From: an uncultured Christensenellaceae bacterium
Lineage (GTDB): Bacteria > Bacillota > Clostridia > Christensenellales > UBA3700
DNA: 56,152 nucleotides
Assembly: GCA_944380295.1 (NCBI GenBank)
Contig: CALWHE010000012.1
Span: forward strand, 1-56,152
Direction of reading: 5' to 3'
Part shown: positions 36,132-44,460 of the stretch, one piece after another
How the letters are laid out: every line of letters begins with the position of its first letter
Numbering within the stretch: the stretch's first letter is position 1
The notes under the pieces: generated by a model
What the model was told of the DNA's origin: nothing
The model's database searches: none
The model's input: only the letters and a program-made list of their open reading frames with translations
Made by a program: the position numbers and the translations under genes

Positions 36132-36779
36132 ATGTTTGACAAAAGCGATAAATATTATTTTGCCGCGCGCATAGTGCTCAATGTGCTGCACCTTTTGGCG
36201 GCGCTCTTGTTTTTGGTCGTGCCCGTTCTGATGGCAATTTTTGAAGAGGAAACGGACTATCTCATTTATTTGGTCGGCGTGCCGGCGGCGGCGCTCTCCT
36301 GGCTGCTCACCATGGTGCTGATGGGCGTTGTCTGCGACATCAAACTCATCAGGAACAAACTGTATTGCGAAGACGGACGCGCGTTGAGCAAAGTTTACGC
36401 AAGCGGCGATGTTTACAAGCTGTTGGCGCAGGAGCGCATCGTCAGGCAGGAAAACGGCGCGGAACTCAAAGAAGTCATCGCCGCGTTGCAGGCGGGCGAG
36501 ATCACGCGTGAAGAGTATGCCGCGCGCGTGGAAAAACTCTGGCAGCCGATCGACGAGCAAAGACGGGAAGAAGAAAGGGCGGCTGCGGAAGCTGCCGCGG
36601 CGGAAGCGGCGCGCGCCGCGGAAGAAGAGGCGAAAAGGGCGGAAGAGGCAAAAGCCGCCGAAGAAAAAGCAGAAGAGAGCGAGGATAAGAGCGCAGAAAA
36701 GGGCGAAGAGAGCAAGGCGGAAAAGCAGGAAGAGCCTGCCGGGCAGGACGAGCCGCAGGAGAGCCGGGACGAGCAATAA
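36132..36779 (+). CDS. Membrane protein with SHOCT-like motif and charged tail
   Basis: A 215-residue protein: two membrane segments (about 12-36 and 42-66), then a SHOCT-like helix pair (ELKEVIAALQAGEITREEYA), a motif often at the ends of bacterial membrane or secreted proteins. The last 75 residues are a Glu/Ala/Lys-rich coiled coil or disordered tail. No assigned function. GAGGG precedes ATG 36132; a terminator follows at once. The long charged tail recalls that of the transporter at 1175-4048. Confidence 0.75.
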   Translation: MFDKSDKYYFAARIVLNVLHLLAALLFLVVPVLMAIFEEETDYLIYLVGVPAAALSWLLTMVLMGVVCDIKLIRNKLYCEDGRALSKVYASGDVYKLLAQERIVRQENGAELKEVIAALQAGEITREEYAARVEKLWQPIDEQRREEERAAAEAAAAEAARAAEEEAKRAEEAKAAEEKAEESEDKSAEKGEESKAEKQEEPAGQDEPQESRDEQ

Positions 36780-36797
36780 GCAAAATACAAAAACGAG

Positions 36798-36821
36798 CGG
36801 ACGCCGAGGGCGTCCGTTTTT
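36798..36821 (+). terminator. Terminator after SHOCT-like gene
   Basis: CGGACGCC/GGCGTCCG (36798-36805, 36809-36816), loop GAG, five T. Confidence 0.9.
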
Positions 36822-36851
36822 GCTTGCGATGGTTTTTATTTTGCAAATGTG

Positions 36852-37616
36852 TCAGACAGGCGCGCCGGCTGAGGCGGATGCGTCTATCACCCGCTGCATA
36901 AAGGCGAGTATCGCCGCGCTCACTTCCCTTTGGATCTCCGCCTTGTCGCGGATCGTGCCGCCGCCGTCGAGCAGGTCGGAGGCGCCGTAACACATATGTC
37001 CCGCCCCGCGCAGGGTGATGAATTCGCAGCTTTCGTTCATGCGCCCCTTTGCCGTCGCCTGCATGGAAGAGGAGAGCACATAGTCGTTTTCCGCCTCAAA
37101 ATAAAGGGTGGGCAAGTCTTTGTCCGCCAAGGTAAAATCGTTGGAGATAAGGGGAGAGAGCAGGATCGCTCCTGCGGTGGTCTGCGCATTTTCGCACGCT
37201 CTCCGCACCGCCGCGCCGCCGCCTTGCGAGTGCCCGCCGATAAAATATTTTTCCGCATTCAACAGGGAGTAAGCGTTTTCCAGTTCCTCGTAGAGCAGGT
37301 CGGGGAAGGGGTTTGAACTGACATAAACCGCCACGCCCGCGGCGGATATCGCGGCGAGGATAACGTCGTAATTGTCCGTGTTCATCGCCGTGCCCAAATA
37401 AAAAATAAAGCCGCAAGTCACGCCCGTGGCTTTGGGCATATAGAGGCGGTATTCTTCCGTGTCCGTTATCTCCACCTCATAGGAGTTTGCCGCCAGATCC
37501 GTCAGGTCGGCAACGGGCGGCTCCTCGCATGCGCCCAAACAGGCAAGGCAAAAGCACAGGCAGACGGCAAGCGCCGCGGCGGCAAGTTTTATCCGTTTTT
37601 CCGTCCCCGCGCGCAT
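36852..37616 (-). CDS. Alpha/beta-hydrolase lipoprotein
   Basis: A 254-residue secreted lipoprotein with lipobox LGAC and an alpha/beta-hydrolase domain. The nucleophile elbow is GGHSQGGGAAVRRA, the acid is probably in LYFEAENDYVLSS, and the catalytic His is in RGAGHMCYG. The fold resembles PHB-depolymerase or dienelactone-hydrolase-like esterases; substrate unknown. It ends the polyamine operon. Start is either GTG 37622, overlapping the nspC stop, or ATG 37616; I prefer ATG because GCAGG lies 8 nt before it. Its link to polyamines may be only co-transcription. Confidence 0.8.
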   Translation of the reverse strand: MRAGTEKRIKLAAAALAVCLCFCLACLGACEEPPVADLTDLAANSYEVEITDTEEYRLYMPKATGVTCGFIFYLGTAMNTDNYDVILAAISAAGVAVYVSSNPFPDLLYEELENAYSLLNAEKYFIGGHSQGGGAAVRRACENAQTTAGAILLSPLISNDFTLADKDLPTLYFEAENDYVLSSSMQATAKGRMNESCEFITLRGAGHMCYGASDLLDGGGTIRDKAEIQREVSAAILAFMQRVIDASASAGAPV

Positions 37617-37618
37617 GG

Positions 37619-38725
37619 TCACAGCCTGCTTTTGAAGTCTTGATAAGAAAAGGTGCGCAGCGTTTGCAGTTCGCCGTTTTCCCGCAGATAGAGAATGGAG
37701 GGCAGCGGCGTGCCGTTAAAGGTGTTGGTCTTGACCATGGTGTAGAGCGCCATGTCCGCAAAAGTCACCCTGTCGCCGGGGGCGAGCGGCACGTCAAAGG
37801 AATAATCTCCCATCACGTCGCCGGCAAGGCAGGTGTTGCCCGCCAGGCGGTAAGTGAATTTTTTCTCACCCGGCTCTCCCGCGCCGAGCACGGGCGGGCG
37901 GTAAGGCATTTCCAGCACGTCCGGCATATGGCAGGCGGCGGAGGCGTCCAAAACGGCGATGTCAATGCCGTTGCGCACCACGTCCAGCACGGTGGCGTTC
38001 AACACGCCCGCGTTCAGCACCACCGCTTCTCCCGGTTCCAGATATACCTGCACGCCGTATTTGTCTTGCAGGCGCGTTATGGTGCGCTCCAAAAGCGGGA
38101 TATCGTAATCTTTGCGCGTGATGTGATGTCCGCCGCCAAGGTTCAGCCATTTCATCTGCGTGAGGTATTTGCCGAATTTTTCTTCCAGCGCCGCCACGGT
38201 TTTTGCCAAAGCGTCGCTGTTCTGTTCGCAGAGGGTGTGCATATGCAACCCGTCGAGCAGGGGGAGCAGACTTTCGTCAAAGTCCTCCGCCTTCACGCCC
38301 ATGCGCGAGCCGGGCGAGCAGGGATCGTATATGGCGTGCTCCTGCGTGGAGCATTCCGGATTGACCCTCAGTCCCACGCTTTTGCCCGCCGCCTTGGCGC
38401 GCGCGCCGAATTTTTCCAGCTGCGCGCGGGAGTTGAAGACAAAGTGGTCGGCTATGCCCAAAAGAGCGGCAAAGTCCTCTTCCTTGAAGGCGGGAGCGAA
38501 CACGTGCACTTCGCCGGGGAAGTGATCTCTGCCCAGGCGCGCTTCGTAAAGCCCGCTGGCGGTGGTGCCGTCCAGATATTCCGCGATGGTCGGATAGACC
38601 CGATAACAGGAAAATGCCTTTTGCGCCAGCAGGATGCGGCAGCCGGTGCGCTTTTTCACGGCTGCCAGCGTGCGCAGATTTTCGCGCAGCTTTTTTTCTT
38701 CTATGACAAAGCAGGGCGTGTCCAT
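37619..38725 (-). CDS. nspC: Carboxynorspermidine/carboxyspermidine decarboxylase
   Basis: A 368-residue alanine-racemase-fold PLP enzyme that decarboxylates carboxyspermidine or carboxynorspermidine to the polyamine. The PLP lysine is in ILLAQKAFSCYRVYP; KWLNLGGGHHITRKDY and LEPGEAVVLNAGV are family segments, and Cys in AGNTCLAGDVMG lies in the active site. It follows casdh with a 1-nt overlap, the usual pairing. This completes the aspartate-semialdehyde-dependent route to spermidine. Confidence 0.95.
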   Translation of the reverse strand: MDTPCFVIEEKKLRENLRTLAAVKKRTGCRILLAQKAFSCYRVYPTIAEYLDGTTASGLYEARLGRDHFPGEVHVFAPAFKEEDFAALLGIADHFVFNSRAQLEKFGARAKAAGKSVGLRVNPECSTQEHAIYDPCSPGSRMGVKAEDFDESLLPLLDGLHMHTLCEQNSDALAKTVAALEEKFGKYLTQMKWLNLGGGHHITRKDYDIPLLERTITRLQDKYGVQVYLEPGEAVVLNAGVLNATVLDVVRNGIDIAVLDASAACHMPDVLEMPYRPPVLGAGEPGEKKFTYRLAGNTCLAGDVMGDYSFDVPLAPGDRVTFADMALYTMVKTNTFNGTPLPSILYLRENGELQTLRTFSYQDFKSRL

Positions 38726-39984
38726 CAGTCCACCAAAACGGGGCTGTCGTCTATCTGCCAGGGCAGACCGTATTTATTGAGCGCGTCCATATAGGGATCG
38801 GGATCGAATTGTTCCACCGTGTAAACGCCCGGTTTTTTCCACTTGCCCGTGACCATCATCATCGCGCCTATCATGGCGGGCACGCCCGTGGTGTAAGCCA
38901 CCGCCTGGGAGCCGACTTCCTTAAAGCACTCCTCGTGGTCGCAGATGTTGTAGATATAAGCGGTTTTTTGTTTGCCGTCTTTTTTGCCGGTGAAGATGCA
39001 GCCTATGTTGGTCTTGCCCTTGGTGCGCGGTCCCAGCGAGGCGGGATCGGGCAGCAGCGCCTTCAAAAATTGGATCGGCACTATCTCGCGCCCTTCGAAC
39101 ATGACGGGCTGCGTGGAGAGCATGCCCACGTTTTCCAGGCACTTCATGTGCGTGAGATAGCTCTGTCCGAAGGTCATGAAAAAGCGTATGCGCTTCACGC
39201 CCTTGATGTTTTGCGCCAGGGACTCTATCTCCTCGTGGTGGAGCAGATACATGTCCTTTTTGCCCACGCCGTCAAAGACGTATTCGCGCTTTATGCTCAT
39301 GGCGGGGACTTCCACCCACTTGCCGTTTTCCCAATAAGAGCCGGGGGCGGAGACCTCGCGCAGGTTTATCTCCGGATTGAAGTTGGTGGCAAAGGGATAA
39401 CCGTGGTCGCCGCCGTTGCAGTCCAGAATATCTATGGTGTCTATGCTGTCGAAGAGGTGCTTTTGCGCATAGGCGCAGAACGCCTGCGTCACGCCCGGAT
39501 CGAAGCCGGAGCCGAGCAGCGCGGTCAGACCCGCCTTTTCAAACTTTTCCCGATATTCCCATTGATAGGAATAATCGAAGTAGGCGGAAAAGCCTTCTCT
39601 TTCACAGCGCTCTTCATATCGCTTGCGCCAGACGGGATCGTCCGTGTCCTCCGGCTCGTAATTGGCGGTGTCCATATAGTCCACGCCGCATTTGAGGCAG
39701 GCGTCCATGATGGTCAGATCCTGATAGGGCAGCGCGATGTTCATCACAAGGTCGGGCTTGTAAGAGTTTATCAGCGCGCACAGCTCGTCCACGTTGTCCG
39801 CGTCCACCTTGGCGGTGGTTATCTGCGTTTTCGTCTTGCCTTCCAACTTCTTTTTCAGCGCGTCGCACTTGGACACGGTGCGGCTTGCAATGCACATCTG
39901 CGTGAACACGTCGTCTGCCATGCAGCACTTTTGTATCGCCACCTGGGCAACGCCGCCGCAGCCTATCACCAAAACTTTTGCCAT
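38725..39984 (-). CDS. casdh: Carboxyspermidine dehydrogenase (saccharopine dehydrogenase family)
   Basis: A 419-residue NAD(P)-dependent enzyme condensing putrescine (or diaminopropane) with aspartate semialdehyde to carboxyspermidine (or carboxynorspermidine). Visible: nucleotide-binding VLVIGCGGVAQVAIQKC, NIALPYQDLTIMDACLKCGV, DTANYEPED and GSGFDPGVTQAFCAYAQ. AGGAGG before ATG 39984 lies inside the end of speB. Its partner decarboxylase is next. Saccharopine dehydrogenase proper is unlikely given the nspC neighbour. Confidence 0.93.
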   Translation of the reverse strand: MAKVLVIGCGGVAQVAIQKCCMADDVFTQMCIASRTVSKCDALKKKLEGKTKTQITTAKVDADNVDELCALINSYKPDLVMNIALPYQDLTIMDACLKCGVDYMDTANYEPEDTDDPVWRKRYEERCEREGFSAYFDYSYQWEYREKFEKAGLTALLGSGFDPGVTQAFCAYAQKHLFDSIDTIDILDCNGGDHGYPFATNFNPEINLREVSAPGSYWENGKWVEVPAMSIKREYVFDGVGKKDMYLLHHEEIESLAQNIKGVKRIRFFMTFGQSYLTHMKCLENVGMLSTQPVMFEGREIVPIQFLKALLPDPASLGPRTKGKTNIGCIFTGKKDGKQKTAYIYNICDHEECFKEVGSQAVAYTTGVPAMIGAMMMVTGKWKKPGVYTVEQFDPDPYMDALNKYGLPWQIDDSPVLVD

Positions 39985-39985
39985 T

Positions 39986-40849
39986 TTATACCTCCTTGTT
40001 TTCGAGCGCTATCAGCATCTCGCGTATTATCTTGCATGCCGCGGCAACGGAAATGCCGCTTTGGTCGTAGGGGGGAGAAAGCTCGTTTACGTCGCACCCC
40101 ACAACGCGCGCGTGACGGCACACGTAAGTCGCCGCTCTGCGCAGTGCGTCAAAGCTCACGCCGCCCGGTTCGGGCGTGCCCGTGCCGGGGAAGACGGATG
40201 GATCCAGCACGTCCAGATCCAGCGTGAAATAGACGGGCTTGCCCGCCAGGCTTTGCACGGTTTGCTCCAAGCCCTCAAAGTCGAAAAGGCGGGTGCTCAC
40301 CCTGCCTGCGCCCCAGGAAAATTCGCTCCTGTCGCCCGAACGGATCCCGAACTGGAAGATCCTGCCGTCGCCCGTCAGCTCGTGGCAGCGGCGCAGCACG
40401 CAGGCGTGGGAGAGTTTGACGCCCAAATAATCGTCCCTGAGGTCGGCGTGCGCGTCGAAGTGGATGATGTTCACGTCCGGGTAGGCGGAATAAACCGTTT
40501 GGAACGCGCCCAGCGTGACCAGGTGTTCGCCGCCTATCATAAAGGGCAGTTTGCCGTCGTCAAGGATGGTCTTTGTGCGCCGCGCGATGGCTGCGAGCGC
40601 GCCTTTCACGTCGCCTATGGGCAGATCCAGCTCTCCGCTGTCAAAAACGCGACAGTCGGCAAGGTCGGCGTTCTGATAAGGGCTGAAAGTTTCCAGTCCG
40701 TCCGAATCGCGCCTGATCGCGCCCCCGGCAAAGCGGGTGCCGGGGCGGAAAGAAGTGGTGCCGTCAAAGGGTGCGGAAAACAGCACCGCGGCGGCTTGGT
40801 CATAGGGCGTTTCGCACGCCAAAAAGGCGTCAGTCTGCATGTTCAACAT
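39986..40849 (-). CDS. speB: Agmatinase
   Basis: A 287-residue ureohydrolase cleaving agmatine to putrescine and urea with two Mn2+. Metal ligands are seen in MIGGEHLVTLG, IIHFDAHADLRDDY and YFTLDLDVLDPSVFPGTGTP. Substrate agmatine comes from the arginine decarboxylase two genes upstream. ATG 40849 overlaps speE by 20 nt with GAGGAG 10 nt before it; the next ATG, at 40840, is too far from that site. Confidence 0.94.
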   Translation of the reverse strand: MLNMQTDAFLACETPYDQAAAVLFSAPFDGTTSFRPGTRFAGGAIRRDSDGLETFSPYQNADLADCRVFDSGELDLPIGDVKGALAAIARRTKTILDDGKLPFMIGGEHLVTLGAFQTVYSAYPDVNIIHFDAHADLRDDYLGVKLSHACVLRRCHELTGDGRIFQFGIRSGDRSEFSWGAGRVSTRLFDFEGLEQTVQSLAGKPVYFTLDLDVLDPSVFPGTGTPEPGGVSFDALRRAATYVCRHARVVGCDVNELSPPYDQSGISVAAACKIIREMLIALENKEV

Positions 40850-41690
40850 TGCTCAAAAGCTCCTCTACGTATGCCGGGATATAAAACGCGCCCTTGTGCA
40901 GGGTGGTGGTGTAATATTTGCACTTTATGCCACGCGATTTCCAGCGTTTTTCGTCCAGATCGCGCAGCGGGTGATACTTTTTGGAGGCAAAGCCGAACAG
41001 CCAATGCCCGGAAGGATAACTGGGGATATGCGCCTGATACACCTTGGCTTTGGGGAAGGATTCCACAATGCGCTTGTGCGCGCGCTGGCAGGCAACGGCG
41101 TCTTCCGCATAAAAGGGGCTTTCGTGCTGATTTACCATGATGCCGTCTTCACGCAGCGCCTTGAAGCAGTTGCCGTAAAATTCGCGGGTGAAAAGTCCTT
41201 CTCCCGGTCCGAACGGGTCTGTGGAGTCCACGATGATGAGGTCGTAAGCGTCTTTTTTCGAGCGCACGAATTTGAGCCCGTCCTCAAAGTGCAGGCTCAC
41301 GCGCGCATCGTCAAAGGCGCAGGCGGTGAAGGGCAGATATTTTTTGCACACCTGCGTGACCTGTTCGTCTATCTCCACCAGGTCGATGTGCTTTATGTCG
41401 TCGTATTTGACCAATTCGCGGATAACGCCGCCGTCGCCGCCGCCGATGACCAGAATATCGCGCGCGTGCGGGTGCACGGCAAGGGGCACGTGGGTGATCA
41501 TCTCGTGATAGATGAACTCGTCCTTTTCCGTGAGCATCATATAGCCGTCCAGCACCAGAAAGCGCCCGAATTCGGGAGAATCGAACACGTCTATGCGCTG
41601 GAATTCGCTCTTGCCGCTGTAGATCTGCCTGTCCACGCGAATGGAAAGTTTCACGTTGGGCGTGTGCATTTCGGAAAACCAATATTCCAT
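40830..41690 (-). CDS. speE: Spermidine synthase
   Basis: A 286-residue aminopropyltransferase that moves the aminopropyl group of decarboxylated SAM to putrescine. Landmarks: SEFQRIDVFDSPEFGRFLVL, DGYMMLTEKDEFIYHEM, VIGGGDGGVIRELVKY, LVEIDEQV and the catalytic DSTDPFGPGEGLFTREFY. Decarboxylated SAM would come from SpeD in the same operon. Starts 1 nt after the decarboxylase gene; GGAG precedes ATG 41690. Confidence 0.96.
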   Translation of the reverse strand: MEYWFSEMHTPNVKLSIRVDRQIYSGKSEFQRIDVFDSPEFGRFLVLDGYMMLTEKDEFIYHEMITHVPLAVHPHARDILVIGGGDGGVIRELVKYDDIKHIDLVEIDEQVTQVCKKYLPFTACAFDDARVSLHFEDGLKFVRSKKDAYDLIIVDSTDPFGPGEGLFTREFYGNCFKALREDGIMVNQHESPFYAEDAVACQRAHKRIVESFPKAKVYQAHIPSYPSGHWLFGFASKKYHPLRDLDEKRWKSRGIKCKYYTTTLHKGAFYIPAYVEELLSNVEHAD

Positions 41691-41691
41691 A

Positions 41692-43146
41692 TCAAACTCC
41701 TTTGAGGACGTTCAGCCTCTTTATCTCCGCGTCTTCCGGACCGGTCATGGAGCAGCCTTTTTCCTTGGCGTAACGTATGTGGTCCAGTATTTGCGGCGTT
41801 ATCATTTCCCCGGGCGCCAGAATGGGTATGCCGGGGGGATAGCACATGACGAACTCGCTGCATATCCTGCCCGCCGTTTCTTCCACGGGCAGGGATATCT
41901 TGTCCGCGTAAAACGCCTCCTGCGGGGAGATTGCCACCACGGGATCGATATATTCCTGTTTCATCAGTCCCGTTTTGTCCCGCTTAAAGCGCCTTCTTAT
42001 CTCCGAAAGCGCGCCGATGAGCCGCTCTATCTCGCGCGGACGGTCGCCGATGGAGATGTAAGCCAGCAGGTTGCCCAGGTCGCCGAATTCAGCCTGGATG
42101 TCGTATTCGTCGCGCAGGAGCGAATAGACTTCTATGCCGGCAAGCCCCACGTTCAGCGTGTTCACGGAGAGCTTGGTTTCGTCAAAATCAAAAAAGCTGT
42201 CCCCGTTTGCGAGCTCCTTGCCGAAGGCGTAATAATCGCCTATCTCGTTCACTTCTTTGCGGGCGTAACGCGCCATCTGCATGACGCGCGCAAAAGCCTC
42301 TCTGCCGCGCAGCGCTAGATTGCGGCGGGAGATGTCGAGGGAAGACAGCAGCAGGTAAGAAGCGCTGGTGGTCTGCGTGAGGTTGATTATCTGCCGCACG
42401 TAACCGGGGTGCATGGAGGGTCCCGTCAGCAGCAGGGAGCTTTGCGTGAGAGAGCCGCCTGACTTGTGCATGGACACCGCCGCCATATCCGCGCCCGCCG
42501 CCATGGCGGGCAGGGGCATTTCTTCGCCGAAGTAAAAGTGCGTGCCATGCGCTTCGTCCGCTATGCAGAGCATGCCGTGCTCGTGCGCCAGTCTGACTAT
42601 CTCGCGCAGGTTGGAGCAGATGCCGTAATAAGTGGGATTGTTGACCAGAACGGCTTTGGCGTCGGGGTGGGCGGCAATGGCTTTTTTCACGCCTTCCACG
42701 CTCATGCCCAAAGAGATGCCCAAATCGTCGTCGCAGTCCGGATCCACGTAAACGGGCATGGCTCCGTTGAGGACCATGGCGCCCATCACGCTGCGGTGCA
42801 CGTTGCGCGGCAGGATTATCTTTTCGCCTTTTTTGGAAACGGCAAGCACCATGCTCTGCACGGCGGAAGTGGTGCCGCCCACCATCAGAAAGGCGTGCGC
42901 CGCGCGGAAAGCCTCCGCCGCCAGCTCTTCCGCGTCGCGTATTACGGAAACGGGGTGGCACAAAAAGTCGAGGCACTTCATGGAATTGACGTCCAAATTC
43001 ATGCATCGCTCTCCCAAAAGGGCGGTGAGTTCGGGATTGCCGCGGCCGCGCTTGTGCCCCGGCACGTCAAAGGGGACCATGCGCATGGAGTGCAGCTGTT
43101 CAAGCGCCTCGTAAATGGGCGCGCGTTCTTGAGAAAGTTTTTTCAT
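41692..43146 (-). CDS. speA: Arginine decarboxylase (aspartate aminotransferase fold)
   Basis: A 484-residue PLP decarboxylase of the Orn/Lys/Arg group. Seen: FDVPGHKRGRG, LMVGGTTSAVQSMVLA, LPRNVHRSVMGAMVLNG, CIADEAHGTHF and the PLP lysine in SMHKSGGSLTQSS. In this shorter Firmicute group arginine is the usual substrate, and the agmatinase gene downstream supports that; lysine or ornithine cannot be excluded from sequence alone. Its ATG directly abuts the speD stop (TGAATG). Confidence 0.9.
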   Translation of the reverse strand: MKKLSQERAPIYEALEQLHSMRMVPFDVPGHKRGRGNPELTALLGERCMNLDVNSMKCLDFLCHPVSVIRDAEELAAEAFRAAHAFLMVGGTTSAVQSMVLAVSKKGEKIILPRNVHRSVMGAMVLNGAMPVYVDPDCDDDLGISLGMSVEGVKKAIAAHPDAKAVLVNNPTYYGICSNLREIVRLAHEHGMLCIADEAHGTHFYFGEEMPLPAMAAGADMAAVSMHKSGGSLTQSSLLLTGPSMHPGYVRQIINLTQTTSASYLLLSSLDISRRNLALRGREAFARVMQMARYARKEVNEIGDYYAFGKELANGDSFFDFDETKLSVNTLNVGLAGIEVYSLLRDEYDIQAEFGDLGNLLAYISIGDRPREIERLIGALSEIRRRFKRDKTGLMKQEYIDPVVAISPQEAFYADKISLPVEETAGRICSEFVMCYPPGIPILAPGEMITPQILDHIRYAKEKGCSMTGPEDAEIKRLNVLKGV

Positions 43147-43905
43147 TCAGTATACGTTCCTGCCGCTGAATATCTCTATCATCTCGCGGCGCAGATTGTT
43201 CATTATTTCCAACCTGAGGCGGGGCGGAAGTTCGTAGACGTCCGTTTTGAACAGGTAGTTTTGCAAGTTGATGTCCTTCACCATCATCTTGGTGTGGAAG
43301 ATGTTGGCGCCGTAAACGTTGATGTCCGCCGCGTCGTAACGCGAGAGGATATTGTCCGAGATATAATCCTGGATGCTGGTGACTTTGTGGTCCATGAAAA
43401 GTTTTTTGCCGTCCACGTCGCGCGTGAAGCCTCTCACGCGGTAATCCATGGTGATGATGTCCGAATCGAAGGAGCTTATCAGATAATCCAGCGTGGAAAG
43501 GGGCGTTATCTCGCCGCAGGTGGCAACGTCTATGTCCACGCGGAAGGTGGCAAGAGAGGTCTCCGGGTGGTATTCCGGATAAGTGTGCACGGTGACGTGG
43601 CTCTTGTCCAGGTGCGCCAGTTGCGTTTCACCCGCCGGCTTCATGGAGCCTTCCGCAATGAGGATGGTCACGGAAGCGCCCTGGGGGTCGTAATCCTGCT
43701 TGGCGATGTTGAGCACCTTGGCGCCTATCATGTCCGTGAGGGTGGTGAGGATGTTGGTCAGACGTTCGGAATTGTATTGTTCGTCTATATAATCGATATA
43801 ATCGCGCTGTTCGCGCGCCGTTTTGGCGTAACACACGTCGTATATGTTAAAGCTCAAAGCCTTGGTGAGGTTGTTGAACCCATACAATTTCATCTTGTCT
43901 TCCAT
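43147..43905 (-). CDS. speD: S-adenosylmethionine decarboxylase, SpeD (E. coli type)
   Basis: A 252-residue pyruvoyl enzyme producing decarboxylated SAM. It belongs to the longer E. coli-type class rather than the roughly 120-residue Bacillus type. Self-cleavage is expected before Ser in [13 protein letters not shown], next to the conserved HTYPE. Other segments: [16 protein letters not shown] and SNIFHTKM-like [13 protein letters not shown] 43905 follows GGGAGAAGG; farther upstream codons have no ribosome site. It is the first gene of the polyamine operon behind the long leader. Confidence 0.95.
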   Translation of the reverse strand: MEDKMKLYGFNNLTKALSFNIYDVCYAKTAREQRDYIDYIDEQYNSERLTNILTTLTDMIGAKVLNIAKQDYDPQGASVTILIAEGSMKPAGETQLAHLDKSHVTVHTYPEYHPETSLATFRVDIDVATCGEITPLSTLDYLISSFDSDIITMDYRVRGFTRDVDGKKLFMDHKVTSIQDYISDNILSRYDAADINVYGANIFHTKMMVKDINLQNYLFKTDVYELPPRLRLEIMNNLRREMIEIFSGRNVY

Positions 43906-43948
43906 GTCCTTCTCCCATGCCGCCCGCGGGCGGGTATGTATTGTAAAC

Positions 43949-43976
43949 AAAAAGGCGATATGCAGAGCATACCGCC
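43949..43976 (-). terminator. Leader terminator upstream of speD
   Basis: On the minus strand GGCGGTATGC and GCATATCGCC pair over 10 bp (one G-T) around TCT, followed by five T. It lies 44 nt before speD, inside the transcribed leader, so it acts as attenuator or ends a separate small RNA. Between it and the gene is a perfect 14-bp palindrome (CCGCCCGCGGGCGG). Confidence 0.8.
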
Positions 43977-44259
43977 TGTTATATCTGTCTTTTGTGCCGC
44001 GCAGGGCGCATTATCCCGACGGATACGAAGTTCAGAGTCTATATAGCAAATACTTACTTTTACTACTCTTATTGTTACAAGCGGCTCTGCGCGCGGGGCG
44101 CAGCGGTTATCAGTGACCAACTTATAATATAAGGATCGGGTTGCCCCGATACAAAGGCGGCTTGCGCCGCTCATCGGCAGTGGACCCGGCTGTCCGTATG
44201 GCCTTGACCCGAAGGTGGTCCGTAGTTATTTGCGTGGATACTCTTTATCATATCCAGGT
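43949..44259 (-). ncRNA. Structured leader or small RNA upstream of the polyamine operon
   Basis: A TTGACA-17-TAAAAT promoter at 44294-44266 starts an RNA of about 310 nt before the terminator at 43949. It contains many hairpins in order: GGATA/TATCC, a UUCG-capped ACC/GGU, a GCAA-capped GCGGC/GCCGC, a GCAA-capped ATCGGG/CCCGAT, CTGCGC/GCGCAG, TATCC/GGGATA and GCGC/GCGC. The heptamer TACGGAC occurs twice. No plausible protein is encoded. I could not match it to S-box, SAM-II, T-box, TPP, cobalamin, lysine, ykkC, 6S, tmRNA or RNase P signatures. A polyamine- or SAM-sensing attenuator is an inference from position. Confidence 0.6.
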
Positions 44260-44265
44260 GATTTC

Positions 44266-44294
44266 ATTTTATAGCATAAAAACGCAAATGTCAA
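44266..44294 (-). promoter_or_regulatory. Promoter of polyamine operon leader
   Basis: On the minus strand TTGACA (44294-44289), 17-nt spacer, TAAAAT (44271-44266). It is about 360 nt before speD. Confidence 0.75.
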
Positions 44295-44404
44295 TAAAAT
44301 ACGCGCAAAATACTTTTATATGCCGTGGCAGCCGCCACGGAGAGAGGATTTTTTTCACGCCGCGCAAAATCAGGACGTATCACTTACATTTTACCCGGCA
44401 AAGG

Positions 44405-44433
44405 TTGCTTTTTGCGCCGCCGCGGAGTAAAAT
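44405..44433 (+). promoter_or_regulatory. Promoter for yitT
   Basis: TTGCTT (44405-44410), 17-nt spacer, TAAAAT (44428-44433). A perfect CCGTGGC/GCCACGG hairpin lies upstream at about 44323-44340 (role unclear). Confidence 0.6.
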
Positions 44434-44460
44434 ATAAAAAAACATTTTGCGAGGTGCCGT

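Noticed and set aside
43949..44259. speD leader as a known SAM, T-box, cobalamin, lysine or guanidine riboswitch, 6S RNA, tmRNA or RNase P RNA
   Set aside because: None of the diagnostic conserved sequences of these classes could be found by eye.
44323..44355. CCGTGGC/GCCACGG hairpin as a plus-strand terminator
   Set aside because: The T-run starts about 9 nt after the stem and no plus-strand gene precedes it; role left open.
43906..44437. Short ORFs in the speD upstream region (both strands), and a tRNA in the same place
   Set aside because: No ribosome sites or family resemblance, and no cloverleaf or T-loop sequence could be formed.
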